From Azospirillum sp. TSH58 (GTDB taxonomy: Bacteria; Pseudomonadota; Alphaproteobacteria; Azospirillales; Azospirillaceae), in assembly GCF_003119115.1 (NCBI RefSeq), contig NZ_CP022363.1:248001-312000 (forward strand): a stretch of DNA of 64,000 bases, written 5' to 3'. This document shows positions 41,655-50,302 of the stretch, one piece after another (positions within the stretch are counted from its first letter, which is position 1; each line of letters begins with the position of its first letter). The notes below the pieces were generated by a model. That model saw only the letters and a program-made list of their open reading frames with translations, ran no database searches and was not told where the DNA came from. A program made the translations under genes and the position numbers.

Positions 41655-42032
41655 TCAGTCGTACTTGATGTAGGCGAAGCGCGGATCGTCGCGGGGCGTC
41701 CCCTCCAGCGCGCCGCCGTCGCGGGCGGGCTGCCATTGGATGACCTCCTCGATCTTGCGGGCGAGTTCGAAATCCTTGTCGGTGATGCCCTTGGCGGTGT
41801 GGGTCTTCAGCCGCACCTCGACCCAGGCGTAGGAGGCGGTGAGGTCCGGGTGATGCCACGCGGCCTCGGCCAGATGGCCGACCGCGTTGATCACCATCAG
41901 GGTGCCCTTCCAACTGTTCGTCTTGTACTTGCGCCGGATCCAGCCGTCCTCGAACCGCCACCGCGGCAATATTTGCTGCAGTCGCTCAACGATTTCCGTA
42001 TCGGAATAGGTGGTTTCCTGAACCGCGGTCAT
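41655..42032 (-). CDS. Pterin-4a-carbinolamine dehydratase family protein
   Basis: 125 residues. The signature AAWHHPDLTASYAWVEVRLKTH near residue 58 carries the HHP pair of the active site, and KTHTAKGITDKDFELARKIEE follows. The family dehydrates 4a-hydroxypterins and recycles tetrahydrobiopterin. Here, at the head of the fhc run and with no aromatic amino-acid hydroxylase nearby, it more likely serves H4MPT repair or synthesis; that is inference. It has about 25 extra C-terminal residues beyond the core domain. It is 4 bases before fhcB and divergent from the beta-RFAP synthase gene. Confidence 0.8.
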   Translation of the reverse strand: MTAVQETTYSDTEIVERLQQILPRWRFEDGWIRRKYKTNSWKGTLMVINAVGHLAEAAWHHPDLTASYAWVEVRLKTHTAKGITDKDFELARKIEEVIQWQPARDGGALEGTPRDDPRFAYIKYD

Positions 42033-42165
42033 GTCTTCCTCCCCGAAGTGACCGAACAGTCCTCACCCCGAAGAGGTATATACTATTGGATCGGGGTCTT
42101 TTTTTAACGCAAGATTATCATGATCAAAAGAACGACGCAACTTTCCTTAAGCGAGTGAGGTCCTC
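42033..42165. promoter_or_regulatory. Divergent promoter region between the fhc run and the mtdB-mch-fae run
   Basis: 133 bases, AT-rich in the middle (GGTATATACTATTGG, TCTTTTTTTAACGCAAG, ATTATCATGATCAAAAG) against GC-rich flanks. It must hold promoters for the minus-strand pterin dehydratase-fhc genes and the plus-strand beta-RFAP synthase genes. I could not settle exact -35/-10 pairs. TCATGATCA near 42117 is a short palindrome that could be an operator core. Confidence 0.5.
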
Positions 42166-43161
42166 ATGCCACTCGGCGTCGATGAAGTCCGGGAGGTGCG
42201 GGTCATGGCGCCCGCGCGGCTGCATCTGGGGTTTCTCGACATGAACGGCGGTCTGGGCCGCCGCTTCGGCAGCCTGGGGCTGACGCTCGACGGCATGGCG
42301 ACGACGCTGCGGGTGCGTCCTTCCGACCGGCTGTGCGCGAACGGCCCGTCGGCGGAGCGCGCGCTGAAGGCCGCAAGGGCGGTCTGCGACCGCTTCCGCT
42401 GGCCGGCCCGCGCCGAACTGACGGTGGAGGAGGCCATTCCCGAACATGTCGGGCTGGGCTCCGGCACCCAGCTCGGTCTGGCGGTCGGCACCGCGCTCGC
42501 CCATCTGCACGGCCGGCCCTCGACGGTGCGCCGCCTCGCCGCGGAGCTTGAGCGCGGCGCACGCTCCGGCATCGGGATCGGCGCCTTCGAGAAGGGCGGC
42601 GTCATCCTGGACGGGGGCCGAGGGCCGGGCGACGCGCCGCCGCCCATCGTCGCGCGCCTGCCCTTTCCGGACTCCTGGCGCATCCTGCTGATCCTGCACC
42701 GCGACGGCCAGGGGCTGCACGGCACCGCCGAGCTGCAGGCCTTCACGGCGCTGCCGCCCTTTCCGGCGGAGCGGGCCGGGCATCTCTGCCGCCTGATCGT
42801 CATGGCGGCCCTTCCCGCCCTGGTCGAGGGCGACGCCGATCGTTTCGGGCAGGCGGTGGGCGAGCTGCAACGCACCGTGGGCGACCATTTCGCCCCGGTC
42901 CAGGGCGGGCGCTTCACCAGCCCCCTGGTGGCCGACGCGCTGGCGTGGCTGGAGGCCGAGGGGATTCCCGGCGTCGGACAGACGTCCTGGGGGCCGACCG
43001 GCTTCGCCATCGTCGGCGACGCCCGGCGGGCCGAAGCCCTGCTGGCGGAGGCGCGGCGCCGCTGGGCGGGGTCCGCGCTGGACTTCCACCTGGCCCGTGG
43101 CCGCAACGACGGCGCGACGCTGGAATCCACCACCGACCGGGTGGTGCTGCGGGCCTCCTGA
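42166..43161 (+). CDS. mptG: Beta-ribofuranosylaminobenzene 5'-phosphate synthase
   Basis: 331 residues. This GHMP-kinase-fold enzyme condenses PRPP with 4-hydroxybenzoate or 4-aminobenzoate, the first committed step of H4MPT. Diagnostic stretches are MAPARLHLGFLDMNGGLGRRFG and IPEHVGLGSGTQLGLAVGTAL (ATP/PRPP loop), plus GARSGIGIGAFEKGGVILDGG. GAGG lies 5 bases before ATG 42166. It is first in the plus-strand run and its stop is 32 bases before mtdB. Confidence 0.93.
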   Translation: MPLGVDEVREVRVMAPARLHLGFLDMNGGLGRRFGSLGLTLDGMATTLRVRPSDRLCANGPSAERALKAARAVCDRFRWPARAELTVEEAIPEHVGLGSGTQLGLAVGTALAHLHGRPSTVRRLAAELERGARSGIGIGAFEKGGVILDGGRGPGDAPPPIVARLPFPDSWRILLILHRDGQGLHGTAELQAFTALPPFPAERAGHLCRLIVMAALPALVEGDADRFGQAVGELQRTVGDHFAPVQGGRFTSPLVADALAWLEAEGIPGVGQTSWGPTGFAIVGDARRAEALLAEARRRWAGSALDFHLARGRNDGATLESTTDRVVLRAS

Positions 43162-43193
43162 CCCCCACACCCGAGCCAAGCGGGAGGCGCGCG

Positions 43194-44090
43194 ATGGCCG
43201 CACCCTACGTTCTGCACATGCTGACACCGCTGAAGCACGTCAGCGCCTTCGACGTCAACATGGCGGCGGACGCCGGCATGGGGCCGCTGTTCCCCTACAC
43301 GGGCGTCGCGCTGGAGGAGGTCACCGGCATCACCCAGGACGCCATGTTCTCCCGCGACCCGGCGAACGCGGCGCGCACCGGGCTGTTCATCGGCGGGCGC
43401 GACGCCGTGCTGGCGCTCGATATGATGGACGCCGCCCGCAAGGCCATGTTCGCGCCCTTCACCATCTCGGTCATGGTCGATCCGTCGGGCGCCTTCACCA
43501 CGGCCGGCGCCATGGTCGCCGTCGTCGAGCGCGCCCTGCGCCGCAGCCACCCGGACGGGCTCAAGGGGCTGACCCTGAAGGTTTTCGGCGCGACCGGCGT
43601 GGTCGGCGGAATCGCCGCCGTGATCGCGGCGCTGGCCGGCGCGCGCGTCACCCTGGTCAGCCACCGCGGCCTGTCGGGCGTGGAGCCCAAGGCCGCCGAG
43701 TTCCGCCGGCGCTTCGGGGTGGAGCTGGCCTGCGCCGACGCGCCCGACGACGCGGCGCGGGAGGCGCTGCTCGGCGATGCCGAGGTGGTGTTCGGCTGCG
43801 GACGGGCGGGCGTGCAGATCCTGTCGGCGCGCAACCTCGCCGCTGCGGGCCGCCTGCTGGTCGCGGCGGACATCAACGCGGTGCCGCCCTCCGGGATCGA
43901 AGGGGTCGGCCCCAAGGACAACGGCACGCCGCTTCCCGGCGGGCACGGCGTCGGCGTCGGCGCGCTGGCGATCGGCGCGGTCAAGTTCCGGGTGCAGCAC
44001 GCCCTGCTGACGCGCCTCGCCGCGGCGAAGTCGGCGGTGTATCTGGACTTCTGCGATGCCTACGACGCCGCCCGCCAGATCGCCGGCTGA
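43194..44090 (+). CDS. mtdB: NAD(P)-dependent methylene-H4MPT dehydrogenase
   Basis: 298 residues. It begins APYVLHMLTPLKHVSAFDVN and has LTLKVFGATGVVGGIAAVIAALAGARVTLVS as its Rossmann nucleotide site (GATGVVG). It converts methylene-H4MPT to methenyl-H4MPT with NAD+ or NADP+. MtdB rather than MtdA is favoured because it is linked to mch and fae. GGGAGG stands upstream of ATG 43194. Its 3' end may overlap the following ATP-grasp gene by 35 bases. Confidence 0.9.
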   Translation: MAAPYVLHMLTPLKHVSAFDVNMAADAGMGPLFPYTGVALEEVTGITQDAMFSRDPANAARTGLFIGGRDAVLALDMMDAARKAMFAPFTISVMVDPSGAFTTAGAMVAVVERALRRSHPDGLKGLTLKVFGATGVVGGIAAVIAALAGARVTLVSHRGLSGVEPKAAEFRRRFGVELACADAPDDAAREALLGDAEVVFGCGRAGVQILSARNLAAAGRLLVAADINAVPPSGIEGVGPKDNGTPLPGGHGVGVGALAIGAVKFRVQHALLTRLAAAKSAVYLDFCDAYDAARQIAG

Positions 44091-45207
44091 CCCGGTGGCG
44101 GAAGGGCCGGACATCGTCGTCGCGGCCCTGTCGGCGCGGGCATTGGCCGCCGCCGCCCGCCGCGCCGGCCGGCGTCCGGCGTCCGTCGACCTGTTCGCCG
44201 ATCTGGACACCGGACAGATCGCCGGGCCCTGCCTGCGCCTGCCCTCCGGGGCGCTGCGCCTGGAGCCCGCCCCCCTTCGGGACGCCCTGGCGCGGGCGGA
44301 TCTGCGCGGCCTGCCGCTGGTCTACGGCGCCGGCTTCGAGGACGACCCGGCGCTTCTGGCGCGCCTCGCGGAGGAGCGGCCCCTGCTCGGCAACCGGCCC
44401 GAGGTGGTGGCGCGCGTCAAGGACCCGTTCCGCTTCGCCGCCACCCTGGCCCGGCTCGGCATCCCCCATCCTTCGGTCGCGCCGGCCTGGGACGGATCAC
44501 CCGGCGACCATCTGCTGAAGCGGATCGGCGGCAGCGGCGGCGCGCACATCACCCCGGCCTCGACCGCCGAAGCCAAGCCGGGCTGCTACGTCCAGCGCCG
44601 CGTCGCCGGCCATGCCCTGTCGGTCCTCTTCCTCGCGGACGGCGACCGCGCGGTCATCGTCGGCTTGAGCCGGCAGTGGACCGCGCCGACCGCGACGAGC
44701 CCCTATCGCTACGGCGGTGCCGCCGGGCCATGGCGCTGCCCGGAGCGGTGGACCCGGACCTTGCCCGCCACGATCAGCCGTCTCGCGGCGGCGTTCGAGC
44801 TGGTCGGGCTGAACAGCGCGGATTTCCTGGTGACCGGGTCGGCCCCTCAGCTGTTGGAGATAAACCCGCGGCCGGGCGCGACGCTGGACGTCTTCGACCG
44901 TCCACCGATGCCGCCCTTGCTCGGCCTGCACCTGGACGCCTGCGCCGGGCGCCTGCCCGGCCGGTTGCCGGTGTTGACGGGATGCCGGGCGGCGGCGGTG
45001 CTCTACGCCGACTCTCCCACCCGGATCGAGGCCGACCGGCGTTGGCCGGTCTGGACCGCGGACCGGCCGGCGGCACCGGCCGCCATCGGACGCGGCGAGC
45101 CGATCTGCACGGTGTTCGGGGACGGTCCCAGCGCCGGCGCGGCGCGGCGCCATGCCGAGCGGCGGCAACGCGAACTGGCGGCCTTCGCCGCGATGGAGAT
45201 GCAGTGA
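44056..45207 (+). CDS. ATP-grasp protein linked to H4MPT genes
   Basis: 383 residues. ATP-grasp features include RVKDPFRFAATLARLGIPHPS, LLKRIGGSGGAHI (ATP-binding loop) and LLEINPRPGATLDVF (Mg2+/ATP-binding Glu-Asn). Proteins like this occur with mtdB and mch in methylotrophs and are needed for H4MPT- or methylofuran-dependent growth in some, but the exact ligation is unknown. The start is uncertain: ATG 44056 overlaps mtdB by 35 bases, GTG 44095 follows the mtdB stop and gives 370 residues. The stop overlaps the mch start (TGATG). Confidence 0.78.
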   Translation: MPTTPPARSPADPVAEGPDIVVAALSARALAAAARRAGRRPASVDLFADLDTGQIAGPCLRLPSGALRLEPAPLRDALARADLRGLPLVYGAGFEDDPALLARLAEERPLLGNRPEVVARVKDPFRFAATLARLGIPHPSVAPAWDGSPGDHLLKRIGGSGGAHITPASTAEAKPGCYVQRRVAGHALSVLFLADGDRAVIVGLSRQWTAPTATSPYRYGGAAGPWRCPERWTRTLPATISRLAAAFELVGLNSADFLVTGSAPQLLEINPRPGATLDVFDRPPMPPLLGLHLDACAGRLPGRLPVLTGCRAAAVLYADSPTRIEADRRWPVWTADRPAAPAAIGRGEPICTVFGDGPSAGAARRHAERRQRELAAFAAMEMQ

Positions 45208-46196
45208 TGACCACGCAAGCGCCGCAGGATCCGCGTCCAAGCCTCGCCGCGCTGTCGGCGCCGCTGGTCGAACGACTGGTGGCCGAAGCCCCGGTGCTCC
45301 GTCTCGGCGTCCTGAGGGTCGGCGGGGCCTGCGTAGTCGATGCCGGGATCGGCCATCCCGGCGGGCTGGAAGCCGGACGGCGCATCGCCGAACTGTGCAT
45401 GGGCGGCCTGGGCCGCGTCACGCTTGGCCCGGTGCCGGGGCCGGCGCCCTGGCCGTTCGGCGTCACCGTTCACAGCGCGCAGCCGGTCCTGGCCTGTCTC
45501 GGCAGCCAATATGCCGGCTGGAGCCTCAGCCACGGCAGCGGCAAGGGCGCCTTCTTCGCGCTGGGCTCCGGCCCCGGCCGCGCGCTGGCCCGGCAGGAGG
45601 CGCTGTTCGACGAGCTGGCCTATCGCGACACCGCCGACACGGCGGCCTTCGTCATGGAGGCGACGGCGGTGCCGCCCGCCGAACTGATCGCCCACATCGC
45701 CGCCACCTGCGGCATCGCCGCGGACCGGCTGACGCTGGTCCTCACCCCGACCCAGAGCCTCGCCGGGACCACCCAGGTCGTCGCCCGCGTGCTGGAGGTC
45801 GCCCTGCACAAGCTGCACGCCCTCGGCTTTCCGCTCGACCGCGTCGTCGACGGCATCGGCATGGCGCCGCTTCCCCCACCCGGCGGCAAGTTCCTCACCG
45901 CGATGGGCCGCACCAACGACGCGATTCTTTACGGCGGCACGGTCCATCTGCACGTCACCGGCCCGGACGGCAAGGCCGAGGATCTGGCGCACCGCCTGCC
46001 CTCCTCCGCCTCGCGGGACCACGGGCGCCCCTTCGCGGAGGTCTTCGCCGCGGCGAAGGGGGATTTCTACGCCATCGATCCCATGCTGTTCAGCCCGGCG
46101 CGCGTGACCGTCACCGCCATCGACAGCGGGCGCAGCTTCCACGGCGGAACCCTGGCGCCGCACCTCGTGGAGCGCTCGTTCCGCGATGTCCGGTGA
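45207..46196 (+). CDS. mch: Methenyl-H4MPT cyclohydrolase
   Basis: 329 residues, the usual length. It hydrolyses methenyl-H4MPT to 5-formyl-H4MPT, the step between MtdB and FhcD. Characteristic stretches are GVTVHSAQPVLACLGSQYAGWS, FFALGSGPGRALARQEALFDEL and DRVVDGIGMAPLPPPGGKFL. The ATG overlaps the stop of the ATP-grasp gene, and the 3' end overlaps the RimK-like gene by 11 bases, so the run is strongly coupled. Confidence 0.94.
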   Translation: MTTQAPQDPRPSLAALSAPLVERLVAEAPVLRLGVLRVGGACVVDAGIGHPGGLEAGRRIAELCMGGLGRVTLGPVPGPAPWPFGVTVHSAQPVLACLGSQYAGWSLSHGSGKGAFFALGSGPGRALARQEALFDELAYRDTADTAAFVMEATAVPPAELIAHIAATCGIAADRLTLVLTPTQSLAGTTQVVARVLEVALHKLHALGFPLDRVVDGIGMAPLPPPGGKFLTAMGRTNDAILYGGTVHLHVTGPDGKAEDLAHRLPSSASRDHGRPFAEVFAAAKGDFYAIDPMLFSPARVTVTAIDSGRSFHGGTLAPHLVERSFRDVR

Positions 46197-47073
46197 GCGC
46201 GCCGCCCTGATCCTCACCGAACGGCCCGACTGGCACACGCCGCGGCTGGTCCGGGCCATCGAGGCGCGCGGCCTGCCCTGCCGCTGCGTCTCGCCGCGGC
46301 GCTGCGGGATCGCCGTCGGCCACACGGCGACGGGACTGCTGATCCCCGGCTTCGAGGACACGCTGCCGGCGGGCGTCTTCGTCCGCGCGGTGGGCCAGGG
46401 CAGCTTCGAGCAGGTGACGCTGCGCCTGGGTGTGCTCCACGCGCTGCGCGACCTCGGGGTGCCGGTCTGCAACGACGCGCGGGCCATCGAGCGCTGCGTG
46501 GACAAGAGCATGACCAGCTTCCTGCTGGACCGCGCCGGCCTGCCGACCCCGCCGGCCCTCGCCGTTCAGGAGGCCGAACCGGCCCGGCACATCCTGGACC
46601 ATGCGCCCGACCAGGTGCTGAAACCGCTGTTCGGCGCGCAGGGGCGCGGCCTGCAACGGCTCGACGGGCCCGACGCCCTGCCCGACGCCGAAGCGATCGG
46701 CGGAGTCTACTACCTCCAGCCCTTCATCCCGCCGCGGAGCGAGGGCGCATGGCGGGACCGCCGCGTCTTCGTGGTCGGCGGGCGGGCGGTCGCGGCGATG
46801 ACCCGGCACGGGCGGAGCTGGATCACCAACGTCCATCAGGGGGCGAGCTGCGAGGCCGCTCCCGCCGCCGACGAACCCGCCGCGCTCGCCGTCCGCGCCG
46901 CGGCGGCGGTCGGCGCACGCTACGCGGGCGTGGACCTGATCCAGGATCGGGAGGGGCGCTGGCTGGTGCTGGAGATCAACAGCATGCCGGCGTGGCAGGG
47001 GTTGCAGCGGGTCAGCGCGGTGGACATCGCCGACGCCCTGGCCGCCGACTTCGTGGAGCGGGTGGGCACATGA
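46186..47073 (+). CDS. RimK-family ATP-grasp ligase (MptN-like)
   Basis: 295 residues. VDKSMTSFLLDRAGLPTPPALA, VLKPLFGAQGRGLQRLD and VDLIQDREGRWLVLEINSMPAWQG match the RimK/MptN group, which adds amino acids, usually glutamate, to a carboxyl group. In methanogens MptN makes the glutamyl tail of tetrahydrosarcinapterin; in methylotrophs a relative may extend a glutamyl tail on H4MPT or methylofuran. Substrate is inferred from context. It overlaps mch (11 bases) and the CitG-like gene (4 bases). Confidence 0.83.
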   Translation: MSGERAALILTERPDWHTPRLVRAIEARGLPCRCVSPRRCGIAVGHTATGLLIPGFEDTLPAGVFVRAVGQGSFEQVTLRLGVLHALRDLGVPVCNDARAIERCVDKSMTSFLLDRAGLPTPPALAVQEAEPARHILDHAPDQVLKPLFGAQGRGLQRLDGPDALPDAEAIGGVYYLQPFIPPRSEGAWRDRRVFVVGGRAVAAMTRHGRSWITNVHQGASCEAAPAADEPAALAVRAAAAVGARYAGVDLIQDREGRWLVLEINSMPAWQGLQRVSAVDIADALAADFVERVGT

Positions 47074-48014
47074 TCGGCGGGCACATGATTGATTGGGCGC
47101 CGATCCCCCCCGATCCGGCCTCCGGCGTGGCCGGCGCCTACCGCGCCGCCTGCCACCTGGACCTGCGGGCGCTGAAGCCCGGCAACGTGCACATCCATGC
47201 CGAAGGCCACGGCATGACCGTCGCCCAGTTCCTCGCCAGCGCCGACGTGACGGCCCCCATCCTGGCACAACCGGGGCTGAGCGTCGGGGAACGGCTGCAC
47301 GCCTCCGTCGTTGCCACGCGCGCGGTCGCCGGCTGCAACACCAACCTCGGCATCCTGCTGCTGGCCGCACCGCTGGCCCAGGCGGCGCTGATGACTGGCG
47401 GCGGTTCCTTGCGCGACCGGTTGGGCCATGTCCTCGCCACCCTGACGGTGGCGGACGCGGAACTGGCTTTCCAAGCCATCGCGCTCGCCGAACCCGCCGG
47501 GCTGGGCCGCGTGGAGGGGGCGGACGTGCACGCCCCCGCGCGGGTGACCCTGCTCGACGCCATGCGGGAGGCGCAGGACCGCGACACCATCGCCCGGCAA
47601 TACGCGACGGGCTTCGCGGACATCTTCGACACCGGCGTGCCGAGCCTGCGGCGATGGCTGGACGCCGGGGCGGATTTCGAGCGGGCCACGGAAATGATTT
47701 ATGTCGAATTCCTTGCCACCCTGCCCGACAGCCATGTCATCCGAAAATACGGGCGGGAGCGTTCTGAATGGTTACGCTTACAAGCTTCGGAATTGAGGGA
47801 AAACACGGCCCCGGATCGTGCATTCACGCTAACGCGATCGCGCTTGGCGGAAATGGACCGTGACCTCAAATACAATGGCGTCAACCCGGGAACGACCGCG
47901 GATATTGTCGTGGGTTGCCTTCTTGCGTTCTGGCTCATGCAATCGCCGCAGCCACCCGTCATAACGGACGTTCTTCAAAACGACGCGCTCCGCGAAGAGC
48001 GCCGGCAACGCTAG
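47070..48014 (+). CDS. CitG-like triphosphoribosyl-dephospho-CoA synthase family protein
   Basis: 314 residues. The family motif [22 protein letters not shown] near the start and [17 protein letters not shown] are clear, as is [18 protein letters not shown] at the C-terminus. True CitG makes the prosthetic-group precursor of citrate lyase from ATP and dephospho-CoA. No citrate lyase genes are near, and relatives of this gene recur in H4MPT clusters. A phosphoribosyl-type transfer in H4MPT synthesis is the sensible inference. Start may be ATG 47070 (overlapping the previous stop) or ATG 47085. Confidence 0.82.
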   Translation: MIGGHMIDWAPIPPDPASGVAGAYRAACHLDLRALKPGNVHIHAEGHGMTVAQFLASADVTAPILAQPGLSVGERLHASVVATRAVAGCNTNLGILLLAAPLAQAALMTGGGSLRDRLGHVLATLTVADAELAFQAIALAEPAGLGRVEGADVHAPARVTLLDAMREAQDRDTIARQYATGFADIFDTGVPSLRRWLDAGADFERATEMIYVEFLATLPDSHVIRKYGRERSEWLRLQASELRENTAPDRAFTLTRSRLAEMDRDLKYNGVNPGTTADIVVGCLLAFWLMQSPQPPVITDVLQNDALREERRQR

Positions 48015-48025
48015 GGAGAAAGGAC

Positions 48026-48553
48026 ATGCCGATGTGGGGAGGACAATCCACGAAGATCAACCGCGTGCTCGTCGGTGAGTCGCTGGTCGGTGATGGGAAC
48101 GAGGTCGCCCACATCGACCTGATCATGGGGCCGCGCGGCAGCGCCGTGGAGACGGCCTTCTGCAACGCGCTGACCAACAATAAGGACGGCTTCACCGCCC
48201 TTCTCGCCGTCGTGGCACCCAACCTGATGTGCAAGCCGGCGACCATCCTGTTCAACAAGGTCACCATCAAGGGCGCGGAACAGGCGGTGCAGATGTTCGG
48301 TCCCGCCCAGCACGCCGTCGCCAAGGCCGTGGCCGACTGCGTGTCGGAAGGCACCATCCCGCAGGAGGAGATCGACAACATCTTCATCTGCGTCGGCGTC
48401 TTCATCCATTGGGAAGCCAAGGACAACGCCAAGATCCAGGACTACAACTACCGCGCCACCAAGGAAGCCATCGAACGCGCGGTCGCCAGCTTCCCGAGCG
48501 CGCAGGATCTCATGAGCCAGAAGGACAAGGTGAAGCATCCCTTCGCCGCGTGA
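48026..48553 (+). CDS. fae: Formaldehyde-activating enzyme
   Basis: 175 residues. Fae condenses formaldehyde with H4MPT to methylene-H4MPT, the entry step of the pathway. Highly conserved stretches are [19 protein letters not shown] (H29 is the expected catalytic His), [34 protein letters not shown] and [28 protein letters not shown] precedes ATG 48026. It is the end of the plus-strand run; the stop is 5 bases from that of a convergent HisA-like gene. Confidence 0.96.
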   Translation: MPMWGGQSTKINRVLVGESLVGDGNEVAHIDLIMGPRGSAVETAFCNALTNNKDGFTALLAVVAPNLMCKPATILFNKVTIKGAEQAVQMFGPAQHAVAKAVADCVSEGTIPQEEIDNIFICVGVFIHWEAKDNAKIQDYNYRATKEAIERAVASFPSAQDLMSQKDKVKHPFAA

Positions 48554-48558
48554 CCGGC

Positions 48559-49266
48559 TTACCGGTTCAGGGCATCCAGCTCCGCGCCGCCGATGCGGCC
48601 GTCGTGCAGCGCCGTCGCCACCAGGGCGCCGGCGCCGCCGCGCGCCGCGAGGTCCCGGAGGTCGTTGCCGTCGCGCACCCCGCCGGCGGCAAACAGGCTG
48701 GCCTGCGGGTTGGCCCGGCCGATCTCGGCGAGGCGGCTCCAGTCCGGGCCCTCGCCCGAGCCCACACGGGCGAGGGTCATGGCGATGATCCGCTGCGGCC
48801 ACAGGTCGGGGTGGTCCAGCAGGCCGGTCGGTCCGACGAAGCGGTCGCGGAAATCGAGCGAGAGGATCACCCGCGCCCAGGCCGGATCGGCCTTCAGCAT
48901 GGCCAGCGGCGCGAGGCCGTCCAGGCTCTCGCTGCCGAGCACCGCGTCGCCGAGCCCCGACGCGACGAAGCCGCGCACCTCGTCGGCGGCGCGGAACCCG
49001 GCATCGACCCAGAATCCGACATCGGGAAAGGCCGCCCGCAGCCGCGCCAGCGCCGGCCGGTTGTCGCCGATGCCCTGGATGGCGTCGAGGTCGGCGGCAT
49101 AGACGACGCGGAACGGATGCAGGCGGAGCAGGCCGCCGACCACCGCCACCGGGTCGTTGCCCGCGCACAGCGACGAGCGCAGCGGCGGGTAGCGGCCCCG
49201 GTCGCCGCGGCGGGCGTGCACCACGCCGCCATCCCTGAGGTCGATCACCGGAACGACGTGGAACAT
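48559..49266 (-). CDS. HisA-like TIM-barrel protein of the H4MPT cluster
   Basis: 235 residues. HVVPVIDLRDGGVVHARRGDR matches the start of HisA (IDL-x-G-x-V-V-x2-G), with VVYAADLDAIQGIGDNR and LFAAGGVRDGNDLRDLA as later phosphate-binding strands. The family-specific second Asp region is present (LSLDFRDR). It belongs to a HisA-related family that occurs with methylotrophy cofactor genes rather than with histidine genes; a role in methylofuran or H4MPT synthesis is inferred. GGGAGG precedes ATG 49266. It is the only cofactor gene on the minus strand here, and its start is 34 bases from the divergent MfnD-like gene. Confidence 0.8.
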   Translation of the reverse strand: MFHVVPVIDLRDGGVVHARRGDRGRYPPLRSSLCAGNDPVAVVGGLLRLHPFRVVYAADLDAIQGIGDNRPALARLRAAFPDVGFWVDAGFRAADEVRGFVASGLGDAVLGSESLDGLAPLAMLKADPAWARVILSLDFRDRFVGPTGLLDHPDLWPQRIIAMTLARVGSGEGPDWSRLAEIGRANPQASLFAAGGVRDGNDLRDLAARGGAGALVATALHDGRIGGAELDALNR

Positions 49267-49300
49267 CTCGCCCTCCCTCGGCTGCATCGTGGCGGACGGC

Positions 49301-50299
49301 ATGCGCATCCTGGTCTGTGAGTTCGTGACCGGCGGCGGCATGCCCCCGGACACCGCCATCCCCGCCAGCCTCGCCCGCGAGGGCGACCTGATGCTCCACG
49401 CCCTGCTGGCCGACCTGCTGGAGGTGCCGGGGGTGGCGGTGACGGTCACCCGCGACGCCCGCCTTCCGCCGCTCGCGGCCCCGGTGCGCAGCATAACCAT
49501 CTCCGACCCGCGCGAGTCCTGGGCGCTTTGGGAGGACCTCGCCCGGCAGGCGGATGGCGTCTGGCCGATCGCTCCGGAAACGGACGGCGCGCTGGAGCGC
49601 TTCAGCCGCATGGTCGAGGCCGGCGGGCGCCGCCTGTTCAACAGCAACGCCGACGCGGTGGCCGTCGCGTCCAGCAAGGCGGCGACGGCGGCCCTTCTGT
49701 CGGCGGCCGGTCTGCCCGTCGTCCCGGTCTGTCGGACCGGCGCCGTCGCTGCGGACGGCCCGTCGGGGCACGGCCCCTGGGTCGTCAAGCCCGACGACGG
49801 GGCCGGCTGCATCGACACCCGGTTGATCCGCGACCATGCCGATTGGCAGGGCTGGCTGGCTGAGACGGACCGGAGCGGTTTCGTGGTGCAGCCCTTCCAG
49901 CCCGGCACGCCGGCCAGCCTGTCGATGCTCTGCCGCGAGGGGCGGGCCTGGCCGCTGACCGCCAACCGCCAGACCATCACCCTGTCCGGCGGATTCTTCT
50001 CCTACGACGGAGGCGTTGTCGGCGGGATGGCGCTGTCGCCCGCCCTCCTCGACCTCGCGCAGGGCGTCGCGGCGGCGCTGCCCGGCCTGTTCGGGTTCGT
50101 GGGGGTGGATTTCATCGACGGTCCCGACGGACCGACGATCATCGAGGTCAACCCGCGCCTGACCACCCCCTCCGTGGGATTGCGGCGCGCGACCGGGCTG
50201 AACGTCGCCGCCGCGGTGCTGGAACTGGCGCGCGATCCGCCGGTCCCGCCCCAACCGGTGACGCGCATCGAACCGGTCCTTCTGACGCTGGAGGAATGA
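49301..50299 (+). CDS. ATP-grasp ligase, MfnD-like (tyramine/tyrosine-glutamate ligase)
   Basis: 332 residues. It opens MRILVCEFVTGGGMP, the typical start of MfnD-type ATP-grasp ligases. ATP-binding stretches are WVVKPDDGAGCIDTRLI and the Mg2+ site IIEVNPRLTTPSVGLRRATG. MfnD links tyramine to glutamate in methanofuran; bacterial methylofuran carries tyrosine and a long glutamyl tail, so a related ligation is likely. ATG 49301 is favoured over GTG 49289, which would run almost into the divergent HisA-like gene. The next gene begins 3 bases after its stop. Confidence 0.82.
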   Translation: MRILVCEFVTGGGMPPDTAIPASLAREGDLMLHALLADLLEVPGVAVTVTRDARLPPLAAPVRSITISDPRESWALWEDLARQADGVWPIAPETDGALERFSRMVEAGGRRLFNSNADAVAVASSKAATAALLSAAGLPVVPVCRTGAVAADGPSGHGPWVVKPDDGAGCIDTRLIRDHADWQGWLAETDRSGFVVQPFQPGTPASLSMLCREGRAWPLTANRQTITLSGGFFSYDGGVVGGMALSPALLDLAQGVAAALPGLFGFVGVDFIDGPDGPTIIEVNPRLTTPSVGLRRATGLNVAAAVLELARDPPVPPQPVTRIEPVLLTLEE

Positions 50300-50302
50300 G
50301 GC

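Noticed and set aside
48559..49266. Annotation as histidine-biosynthesis hisA
   Set aside because: No other his gene is near and the whole neighbourhood makes C1 cofactors; the family has a separate clade with methylotrophy genes.
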